This document shows positions 1-5,654 of a stretch of DNA of 15,419 nt, piece by piece. The DNA comes from AG41 sp035943095 (lineage in GTDB: Bacteria; Gemmatimonadota; Gemmatimonadetes; Gemmatimonadales; GWC2-71-9), in assembly GCA_035943095.1 (NCBI GenBank), contig DASZCN010000098.1, forward strand, positions 1 through 15,419, read 5' to 3'. A program made the position numbers and the translations under genes. Numbering within the stretch: position 1 is the first letter of the stretch; the number at the start of each line of letters is the position of its first letter. The notes beneath the pieces are model-generated. The model saw only the letters and a program-made list of their open reading frames with translations. It did not search any database and had not been told where the DNA came from.

Positions 1-672
1 CAAGGCCAGCTGCGCGTCGCGCCCCACGAGCATCGCACCTTCGGCGTGGCAGCTGGGGCAGCTCAAGATCAGGGCGACATCCGACTGGGCTTGCCCGACT
101 ACGCGCGCGTACGCGACGTGCCGGGCGCGGAGCTCGAGCACCGTGCCGCACCGCTGGCAAATCGGTGGCTCGGTAAGACTCACCGTGCGTCGTCCCACCA
201 TGCGGGTGTACAGCGCCCGCGCGAGCTGTGGCATGTTCCAGACGAAGACGCCGAGCGAGCCGCCGGCGGTCACGTTCACGGCCACGGCGATCCCGACGGC
301 GGCGACCGTGACCGGCAAGACGAACTTCAGCTGTTCCCGGCGGCGGGCTTTGAGTCGTTCGCCGTACCGCCACGTGGCGAATTCCAGGCGACGCGGCTTC
401 CCCACCCGCACGAGATCGTACCGCTGCCAGCGGATGAGCGCGACTTGCTCCGTGGCAGCGGCCACGCGGCCTTCGCGCGCTGCGCGGGCGAGGGCCTCGA
501 TCTGTTCGAGCCGGTCATCAAGAGGCGCGAGGTTCCAACGCGAGCACTTCGGGCAGATCACCCAGAGGCGGGCCTTCCACTCGTCGAAGGCGAGCCGTTG
601 GCCCACACCGAGGCCCGAGGGCCCGCCGTCGCCGGGGAGCTTGCCGTTACAAAACGCGCAGGTGCGATACAC
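1..672 (-). CDS. Partial double zinc-ribbon membrane protein (N-terminal 224 residues)
   Basis: Unrecognised protein whose reading frame stays open from a GTG at 672 to the left edge of the window, so the C-terminus is missing. Four CxxC knuckles are visible: C5-x2-C8 and C40-x2-C43 form one zinc ribbon, C172-x2-C175 and C205-x2-C208 a second. Between them lie a charged helical stretch (about 50-115) and one hydrophobic segment (about 117-145, starting FVLPVTVAAVGIAV), long enough for one membrane span or a tight hairpin. The GTG was chosen because it is the last usual start before the first CxxC; upstream the frame is open only across a heptamer repeat to a stop at 717, and no clear Shine-Dalgarno is seen. 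It lies 42 bases downstream of the ThiO-like gene on the same strand and may be cotranscribed. Function unknown; zinc binding is inferred from the cysteine pattern. Confidence 0.7.
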   Translation of the reverse strand, partial: MYRTCAFCNGKLPGDGGPSGLGVGQRLAFDEWKARLWVICPKCSRWNLAPLDDRLEQIEALARAAREGRVAAATEQVALIRWQRYDLVRVGKPRRLEFATWRYGERLKARRREQLKFVLPVTVAAVGIAVAVNVTAGGSLGVFVWNMPQLARALYTRMVGRRTVSLTEPPICQRCGTVLELRARHVAYARVVGQAQSDVALILSCPSCHAEGAMLVGRDAQLAL

Positions 673-680
673 AAGAAACC

Positions 681-710
681 GGGAGCAGGGAGCGGGGAGC
701 AGGGAGCAGG
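681..710. repeat. Four-unit GGGAGCA heptamer tandem repeat, G-quadruplex capable
   Basis: Four head-to-tail 7-base units on the plus strand: GGGAGCA, GGGAGCG, GGGAGCA, GGGAGCA, followed by GG. The G-runs are spaced by 3-4 bases, which fits the four-tract G-quadruplex pattern (GGG-AGCA-GGG-AGC-GGGG-AGCA-GGG). It fills most of the 42-base gap between the ThiO-like gene and the zinc-ribbon gene and would be C-rich in their mRNA. Short intergenic heptamer repeats are known from several bacterial groups; which family this belongs to cannot be told from one copy. Confidence 0.75.
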
Positions 711-714
711 ACGA

Positions 715-1812
715 TCATTGGAATCTATCCACGCGAAACGACGCGAGGTCGACGGCCGTTTCGCCTTTTGTCAGCAGGTCGGCCGTCACCTCCCCGGTGA
801 GGGCGGCGAGGAGAATGCCATTTCGACCATGCCCCGTCGCGTACCACAATCGCTCCACGCCCGGGTCGCGCCCGAGAATCGCGCGCCCGTCCGGGGTCGC
901 GGGGCGAAGTCCCGCCCACATCCGTAGGACCGGTTGCGCCTGCAGTGCCGGGAGTAATCGAACGGCGCCGCGGAAAATCTGCGCGAGTCCCTCGTTGGTG
1001 ACGCTTGCATCGTAGCCGGCACGCTCCATGGTGCTGCCGAGTACCGCCTCGTCACCGCGGGCAAGCACGTACCCGTGATCCTGGTAGAGGATGGCAGGTG
1101 GCGTGCCGCCGGGCCAGGCCGTGGCCGCCATCTGGCCGCGCACCGGCTCGATGGGGAGTGAGCGCGGCAGGCCGCGGATCTGCGGCGACCATACGCCCGC
1201 GGCGACCACGGCGTGGTCCACCGGCGTCGTGCCGCCGTGCGTCACAACACCGGTGAGCCGGCCTGCGGTGACCGCGAGGCCCTCGACGCTCTCCAGGTGC
1301 AGGGTTGCGCCGAGCCGGCGCGCGTCGGCGAGGCACGCGCGAGTGAGCGCCTCGGGGTCGAGCGCCCCGTCCTCAGGGGCGAACAGCGCGCCCAGCCCTT
1401 CCGGCGCGGCGCCGGGCCAGCGCTCGCCGATTTCCGCGGCATCGAGCCAATCGCAACGCAGGCCGGCCTGCCGTTGCCGGGCCACGTCTTCCTTCAGGCG
1501 GTCTGCCGTCGGCTCGTCGAATGCCAGGGAGGCGATCCCAGTCCGCCAGAAACGGATGTCGATGCCGGTAGTTTCCTGGAGTGCGGGCGCGAGCGGCTCG
1601 TACAGGTCGCGGGCGCGCACGGACAAGGAGACCATCACGTCGTCGCCCGGTTCGATTTGCGCCGCCAACATCCCGGCCGAGGCGGGGGACGCCGCCGCGG
1701 GAACGGGACCCGGCTCGAAAATGGCGACTTTCAGGCCACGGAGCGCCGCCGCCCGGGCGCACGCCGCTCCCACCGCGCCACCGCCCACGATCGCGACTTC
1801 GACGGCCTTCAC
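715..1812 (-). CDS. thiO: FAD-dependent glycine oxidase / D-amino-acid oxidase family (ThiO-like)
   Basis: Cytoplasmic flavoprotein of the DAO family, 365 aa, a normal length for ThiO. The N-terminus has the dinucleotide-binding Rossmann motif IVGGGAVGAACA (residues 8-19) with a glutamate at 33 (IFEPG) for the ribose. A family-typical ASPASAGMLA stretch follows at 41-50. The C-terminal signature GLRPATPDGRAILG (301-314) and GHGRNGILLAALTG (327-340) is typical of glycine oxidases. ThiO oxidises glycine to the imine used to build the thiazole of thiamine; other DAO members act on sarcosine or D-amino acids, and no thiamine gene is in view to decide. The start is GTG at 1812, supported by AGGAGG at 1823-1828 ten bases upstream. 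The gene is divergent from the small membrane protein at 1891 and precedes the zinc-ribbon gene. Confidence 0.85.
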   Translation of the reverse strand: MKAVEVAIVGGGAVGAACARAAALRGLKVAIFEPGPVPAAASPASAGMLAAQIEPGDDVMVSLSVRARDLYEPLAPALQETTGIDIRFWRTGIASLAFDEPTADRLKEDVARQRQAGLRCDWLDAAEIGERWPGAAPEGLGALFAPEDGALDPEALTRACLADARRLGATLHLESVEGLAVTAGRLTGVVTHGGTTPVDHAVVAAGVWSPQIRGLPRSLPIEPVRGQMAATAWPGGTPPAILYQDHGYVLARGDEAVLGSTMERAGYDASVTNEGLAQIFRGAVRLLPALQAQPVLRMWAGLRPATPDGRAILGRDPGVERLWYATGHGRNGILLAALTGEVTADLLTKGETAVDLASFRVDRFQ

Positions 1813-1837
1813 CTGCTGGCGCCCTCCTGAAACCCGC

Positions 1838-1846
1838 TGCTACATT
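1838..1846 (+). promoter_or_regulatory. Candidate extended -10 promoter for the small membrane protein
   Basis: In the 78-base divergent gap, TGC followed by TACATT (1841-1846) resembles an extended -10 element; no convincing -35 is seen at the usual distance. Transcription from about 1853 would give a roughly 40-base leader carrying the GGAGGA ribosome site. Motif match only. Confidence 0.3.
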
Positions 1847-1890
1847 CCGTCGTACGGGCCCCTCGTCGGAGCTCCACGGAGGAATTTCTC

Positions 1891-2109
1891 ATGCTTCGCA
1901 GCGTCCTTGGTTTCGCACTCTTCGCCGTGCTCGCCTGGCTCGGTCTGAAGCTCGTCTTCAGCGTGCTCGGCGGCCTCATTGCGCTGGCGATGACCGTTCT
2001 CTGGCTGGCCGCCCTCGGCTTCATTTTCTACCTCGTGCTTCGGGTGATCAGTCCGAGCACGGCGGACAAGATCCGCGAGATGATCAAGGGCCGACCCGCG
2101 GACGCTTAG
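1891..2109 (+). CDS. Small membrane protein, two predicted transmembrane helices (72 aa)
   Basis: A 72-residue protein with two hydrophobic stretches (about 5-27, LRSVLGFALFAVLAWLGLKL region, and about 30-52) followed by a short basic/polar tail (residues 53-72, ISPSTADKIREMIKGRPADA). It should be an inner-membrane hairpin with a small soluble C-terminus. The start is well supported: GGAGGA at 1878-1883 sits seven bases before the ATG. It stands alone on the plus strand between a divergent oxidase gene and a convergent DHS-like gene whose stop is only five bases away, with no visible terminator. It matches no named family I can assign; similar short hydrophobic proteins are widespread and mostly uncharacterised. 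Confidence 0.8.
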   Translation: MLRSVLGFALFAVLAWLGLKLVFSVLGGLIALAMTVLWLAALGFIFYLVLRVISPSTADKIREMIKGRPADA

Positions 2110-2114
2110 CTCGG

Positions 2115-3071
2115 TCAGCGGGCATCGAGCTCGCGGAAAACCCCCCACACGAGCAGCGGGATCATGATCTCGTGATGTCCCGTGAGCTGCACCCCATGGC
2201 CACCGCCGAGCGTCGGGCGCTCCACGACGTTCACGCGCGGCCGGTAGTGACGCTGCATGTCGCAGTCGCACGCCGTGAAGCCGGTGGGTTTGCCGCCGTT
2301 CAGATTGCGCGCGACCGTAAGAGCCTTGAGAAACACCTCGGGCATGACGACGGCACTGCCGAGGTTCAGCACGACGCCGCCCTCGTGCAGCGCAGGGAGT
2401 GACGCAGCGAGTCGCTTGAAGTCCCGGAAACTCGTGGCTCCGAGAGCCGCGCCGTCCGCTGTGGGATGCTGGTGGATGATGTCGGCACCAATGGTGGCGT
2501 GCACCGTGACCGGGATGCGCTGCTCCGCGGCGCCGAGCAGCAGCGAGACATCCGGGGAAGCGAGCCGCGCCCGCCCTCGCAGGTAGTCGGTCAGGGCCTC
2601 CCCCATCCCTTTGCCGTTCTTGGCTCCGGCCGCGATCGCCGTGTTCATCTCGCGACCCGTCTCCTCGGCCATGCCGAAGGTACCGTCCGCGAGCCCGGCG
2701 GCCACGTCCTCGCTTGTCCCGCCGTAGGCCGCCAGCTCGAAGTCGTGAATCGCCGCGCCCCCATTCAGCGCCAGATGCGTGATCACGCCCCGCCGCACCA
2801 GCTCGCGGAGCAGGGGACCGAGTCCGACCTTGATGACGTGTCCGCCCAGCATGACGACCACGCCATGGCGTCCGGCGGCGCTCACCAGCCGATGAGCTAC
2901 GTCGCGCAGATCTCTTGCTGCGAGGACGTCCGGGAGGGCTCTCCAGAACGCGGCGAAGCTTCCATCGGTGCCGGGTGGGTGAGCGAGGAGTGAAGCGTCG
3001 ACCTTGTTCGGGCGTTGCGCGACGGGGACCGTTTTGACCCGCGACAGGTCCGCCTCGCGGTAGTCGGTCAT
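2115..3071 (-). CDS. Deoxyhypusine-synthase-like protein lacking the usual active-site lysine
   Basis: 318-aa soluble protein. The block VVMLGGHVIK...ALNGGAAIHDFELA (about 71-114) lines up by eye with the N-terminal NAD-binding region of deoxyhypusine synthase (LGYTSNLISSG..., TTAGGVEEDL). The stretch from about 173 to 246, with IPVTVHATIGADI and later VVLNLGSAVVMPEVF, matches the part of the enzyme leading to its GGGVVKHHI active-site loop. In this protein that loop reads NLGSAVVMPEV, so the catalytic lysine position appears to be methionine. Bacteria lack eIF5A, so classical deoxyhypusine synthesis is not expected. The start is ATG at 3071 with GGAG at 3077-3080. It shares a 4-base ATGA overlap with the upstream GT2-DUF3108 gene, indicating translational coupling. 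Substrate and reaction are unknown; the family assignment is from remembered motifs only. Confidence 0.6.
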   Translation of the reverse strand: MTDYREADLSRVKTVPVAQRPNKVDASLLAHPPGTDGSFAAFWRALPDVLAARDLRDVAHRLVSAAGRHGVVVMLGGHVIKVGLGPLLRELVRRGVITHLALNGGAAIHDFELAAYGGTSEDVAAGLADGTFGMAEETGREMNTAIAAGAKNGKGMGEALTDYLRGRARLASPDVSLLLGAAEQRIPVTVHATIGADIIHQHPTADGAALGATSFRDFKRLAASLPALHEGGVVLNLGSAVVMPEVFLKALTVARNLNGGKPTGFTACDCDMQRHYRPRVNVVERPTLGGGHGVQLTGHHEIMIPLLVWGVFRELDAR

Positions 3072-4564
3072 GGGTGCTCCGGACGAGGGTCGGAGTACTC
3101 CTTGAGCTTGAGCGTGACCTGGCCGAACGAGAAGTTGGACTGCAGCGCGATCATGACGCGCAGGCTGTCATCGGAGAGCCACATGCGGGCATCGGCCTTT
3201 TCGGCGAAGATGCCGCCACCGTTGGGAATGCGCGGCCGCACGACGATCGTGTTCCATTTTCGCCCGGCGGCCCCTACGCGCTCCCGCTTGAGCACCTCGA
3301 CGATCACGGGATTGCGCTCCGGGCGGAAGTAGCGGTTGTACTCGTAGCGCTTGCCGACCTCGAGCGGCGTCGTCCGAATCCAATAGAGGAAGGCGGCGTC
3401 GTCGAGAGGATCGGCGACGGTTGGCAGCGTCGAATCGCGACCGGACTCGCGGTAGAACCCCGAGTCCGGGAAGATCTCGAACTTCCGCTCCCACGATTTA
3501 CCTTTTTCCTCGGTCTGATTGAGAAACCGGCGGGAATGGAAGTCCCGGCGCCCCACCCACGACTCGAGATTCTGATGGATGTGGTACCAGAGGGCACCGC
3601 CGTCGATCAAAAACACGAAGTGCACCGCCTCAACCCCCCGGACGGTGTCGATGCCGGCGACCTGCATGGTCGCCGTCCCGACGCTGAAGGGCCCGTAGCG
3701 AGCGCCATAGACCAGTCGCTCCCCGACCGCGAACGGGACCGCCGTCGACGGGAGAGGTATGGTGTGACGGGCCGAGTCGGCTGGCGCGCTGTCGGACTGC
3801 GCCCGCAGCGTCATGGCGACGAGCAGGAGCGCGGTCGTTGCCCGGGCGGCTCGGATCACCGAGCGCGCGCGCCACGCATTCAAGAGCTGCCGCCACGGCC
3901 GCACCCGTGAGGGCCGCTGCACCAGGTCGTAACGGGCCGCGGCAGAGACCGTGTCGAGCCGTCGGGCGTAGGGGGCGAGCCGCGCGACCAGCTCGGCGCT
4001 CGCGCACCAGCCGTCGGTGTGGAGGAACGGCGCCGCGTCGCCGCGCAGCGCCTGTCGCAGGACGATGAGGCGCAGCGCGAGATACCCCGACACACTATCC
4101 CGCAGCCCGGCGACGCGGAGCAACCGCGGGGCCCAGCGACGAGCGAATCGGAGTGCCTGGGAGACCCGGCCCCCACCCCGCTCCTCCAGGAGCTCCGCAA
4201 CAACGAGATCCGCCCCGGATTCGAGGTGCTTCACCAGATCGGCCATCGCCTCCGGTGAATGTGCGAAATCGGCGTGCAACGTGATCGCGCAGTCCCGCTT
4301 CGGGCGGTCGGTTTTCTGGAGGGCGAGCCGCAGCAGGCTTTCGACGCTCCGGGCATAGCCACGCCGCTCCGGATGGGTGACGATCGTCATCGGCAGCACC
4401 TTCGCGTACGACGCCAGCACGTCGGCCGTGTCGTCCGTCGAGGCATCGTCGAGCACCAGGAGCTGGTACTCGCGCGGGAAGGCGGTGAAGACCTGGCGCA
4501 CCTTCCAGAGGACCAGCCCCGCCGTGCGGGCTTCGTTATGCACCGGCACACAGACGTAGATCAT
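3068..4564 (-). CDS. GT2 (DPM1-like) glycosyltransferase fused to a DUF3108 domain
   Basis: 498-aa two-part protein. Residues 1-225 are a family-2 glycosyltransferase: nucleotide-sugar motif MIYVCVPVHNEA at the start, LDDASTDDT (38-46), HADFAHSPE (97-105, in the place of the metal-binding DxD) and DSVSGYLALR (156-165), as in polyprenyl-phosphate sugar transferases. After a basic linker (about 219-241) comes a hydrophobic stretch TTALLLVAMTL (243-253) and then DUF3108 (about 277-491: VGERLVYGARYGPFSVGTA, DPLDDAAFLYWIRTTPLEVG, MWLSDDSLRVMIAL). The arrangement predicts a cytosolic enzyme, one membrane span and a periplasmic domain. The ATG at 4564 was chosen, not the longer frame from 4723, because the glycosyltransferase fold begins there and the extension lies inside the upstream gene. 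An in-frame GTG at 3859 could alternatively start a separate secreted DUF3108 protein. The 3' end overlaps the DHS-like gene by ATGA. Confidence 0.8.
   Translation of the reverse strand: MIYVCVPVHNEARTAGLVLWKVRQVFTAFPREYQLLVLDDASTDDTADVLASYAKVLPMTIVTHPERRGYARSVESLLRLALQKTDRPKRDCAITLHADFAHSPEAMADLVKHLESGADLVVAELLEERGGGRVSQALRFARRWAPRLLRVAGLRDSVSGYLALRLIVLRQALRGDAAPFLHTDGWCASAELVARLAPYARRLDTVSAAARYDLVQRPSRVRPWRQLLNAWRARSVIRAARATTALLLVAMTLRAQSDSAPADSARHTIPLPSTAVPFAVGERLVYGARYGPFSVGTATMQVAGIDTVRGVEAVHFVFLIDGGALWYHIHQNLESWVGRRDFHSRRFLNQTEEKGKSWERKFEIFPDSGFYRESGRDSTLPTVADPLDDAAFLYWIRTTPLEVGKRYEYNRYFRPERNPVIVEVLKRERVGAAGRKWNTIVVRPRIPNGGGIFAEKADARMWLSDDSLRVMIALQSNFSFGQVTLKLKEYSDPRPEHP
3797..3859 (-). 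other. Embedded signal-peptide-like segment and possible internal start in the fusion gene
   Basis: Residues 236-256 of the fusion read as a complete Sec signal: basic n-region (VIRAARA), hydrophobic core (TTALLLVAMTL) and a c-region LRAQS that could be cut after A255. The first codon of this segment is GTG (3857-3859), so translation could restart here without the glycosyltransferase. No Shine-Dalgarno is visible upstream. As part of the fusion the same segment would act as a membrane anchor. Confidence 0.5.
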
Positions 4565-4575
4565 GGCCCTGCAAT

Positions 4576-5628
4576 CTAGACGAGCGACCGATACACAGCC
4601 AAGACACCGGCCGCCATCGCGGACGCGGTGAACTGACGGGGAAGGGGGACGGGGGAAGGGCGCTCGAGCACCTCGATCACCTTCCGGGCGAGTGCTGCCG
4701 CGTCGCCCACCGGGACGATCCACTCGGAAGGAACAACCTCGGGCAGCCCGCCGGCCGCGGTGGCGACGACCGGCTTTTCCAGCGCGAGGGCGTGGAGCAC
4801 CACGGTCCCCAGGCCCTCCGCCTGGGAAGACATGACGACGACGTCGCTCTCAGCGAGGAGCGCGTCGGCCCGTGAGACGTGCCCGAGCAGGTGGACGCGG
4901 TCCGCCAGTGCCAAACGTCGCACTTCGGCCTCGAGCGCCTGGCGCTCGGGGCCGTCCCCGGCGATCAGCCAATGGAGGTCCGGGCGTATGGAACGCGCTG
5001 TGTGCGCCGCGTTGACGAGGGTTCGCTGGTCCTTCGGCCGCTCGAGTGCGGCGACATTCGCTGCGACGGGAGCCCCAGCCGGAAGCCCGAGCGTCGCCCG
5101 GATCGCCAGCGGCGGGGCGGCCGCGCGCCGGACTTCTTCCCGGTCGATACCGGACCTCACGACCTTGACCTCGGCGGGGGCGAATCCGGCGGCGAGCAAG
5201 GAGGAGCGGGTTGCCTCGGAGATCGCGATCACGGCGTCCGCCCTACGCAAGGCGCTCCCCGGGCGCACCGGGAACACGACCCGGCGCGTCGCGACGAGCG
5301 CGGGCGTGCGGCGTGTGAGTTGCAGGAATCGTCGTGCCCAGGCGGCGAGCGTCACGGCGTGGGCGTTGTGTGCGTGAATGACGTCGGGAGACCACGCCAG
5401 GGCTTCGACCGCGATGCGCCACGAGGCCCGCGGGTCGAGCCCGAACGCCCAAGGAACCCCGCGCACGGTGACGCCCTCGCTGTTCACGCGGCGCGCGAGC
5501 TCGCTGTCTTGTTTGGTTACGAGGCGCTGCTCGACGCCGGATTCGCGGGCGAGCTCCCGAATAAGGAGGCGTACCTGATCCTGTCCGCCCCGGTACTCCC
5601 GGCCGGAATCGACGTGCAGGACGCGCAC
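4576..5628 (-). CDS. GT4-family glycosyltransferase
   Basis: 350-aa GT-B fold enzyme, a normal length for the family, expected to act at the cytoplasmic face of the inner membrane on a nucleotide-sugar donor; acceptor unknown. The N-terminal domain opens MRVLHVDSGREYRGGQDQV, with the glycine-rich loop typical of GT4, and PDVIHAHNAHA at 81-91. The C-terminal domain has RSGID (158-162), LIAGDGPER (221-229), VHLLGHV (245-251) and AEGLGTVVLHALALEKPVVAT (within 270-290). The usual E-x7-E pair is E271 and H279, so the second glutamate is replaced by histidine. Start is GTG at 5628, 26 bases after the histidine kinase stop, behind an extremely G-rich leader. The gene ends 11 bases before the GT2-DUF3108 start, so the two glycosyltransferases are probably cotranscribed. 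Confidence 0.85.
   Translation of the reverse strand: MRVLHVDSGREYRGGQDQVRLLIRELARESGVEQRLVTKQDSELARRVNSEGVTVRGVPWAFGLDPRASWRIAVEALAWSPDVIHAHNAHAVTLAAWARRFLQLTRRTPALVATRRVVFPVRPGSALRRADAVIAISEATRSSLLAAGFAPAEVKVVRSGIDREEVRRAAAPPLAIRATLGLPAGAPVAANVAALERPKDQRTLVNAAHTARSIRPDLHWLIAGDGPERQALEAEVRRLALADRVHLLGHVSRADALLAESDVVVMSSQAEGLGTVVLHALALEKPVVATAAGGLPEVVPSEWIVPVGDAAALARKVIEVLERPSPVPLPRQFTASAMAAGVLAVYRSLV
4638..4660 (+). other. G-quadruplex motif inside the GT4 gene (template strand)
   Basis: Four G-runs on the plus strand, GGGG-AA-GGGGG-AC-GGGGG-AA-GGG, with uniform two-base loops. It is the template strand of the GT4 gene; the coding side gives the proline-rich segment RPSPVPLPR near the C-terminus (about 323-331). 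The near-repeat structure suggests a low-complexity expansion within the gene. Confidence 0.6.
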
Positions 5629-5629
5629 G

Positions 5630-5650
5630 CCCCCCGCCCCACTCCCCCCC
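5630..5650 (-). other. G-rich tract in the leader of the GT4 gene, possible RNA G-quadruplex at the ribosome site
   Basis: Read on the minus strand between the kinase stop and the GT4 GTG: a run of seven G, AGT, four G, C, six G, then C and the GTG start. The seven-G run can supply two tracts, giving a possible four-tract quadruplex directly over the ribosome-binding region. No ordinary purine-rich Shine-Dalgarno at normal spacing stands out apart from these G-runs. Confidence 0.5.
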
Positions 5651-5654
5651 TTCC

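Noticed and set aside
46..1015. Long plus-strand frames at 46-927 and 143-1015
   Set aside because: They are antisense to the zinc-ribbon gene and the ThiO-like gene, both with recognisable motifs, and their translations are Arg/Pro/His-rich without any domain.
1091..1948. Plus-strand frames over the ThiO-like gene (1091-1948, 1213-1830, 1581-2402)
   Set aside because: Composition is typical of antisense frames in GC-rich DNA; the minus-strand oxidase has full family motifs.
4565..4723. 53-codon N-terminal extension of the GT2-DUF3108 frame
   Set aside because: It lies inside the GT4 coding region, is Arg/Pro/Gly-rich, and the family N-terminus MIYVCVPVHNE starts at 4564.
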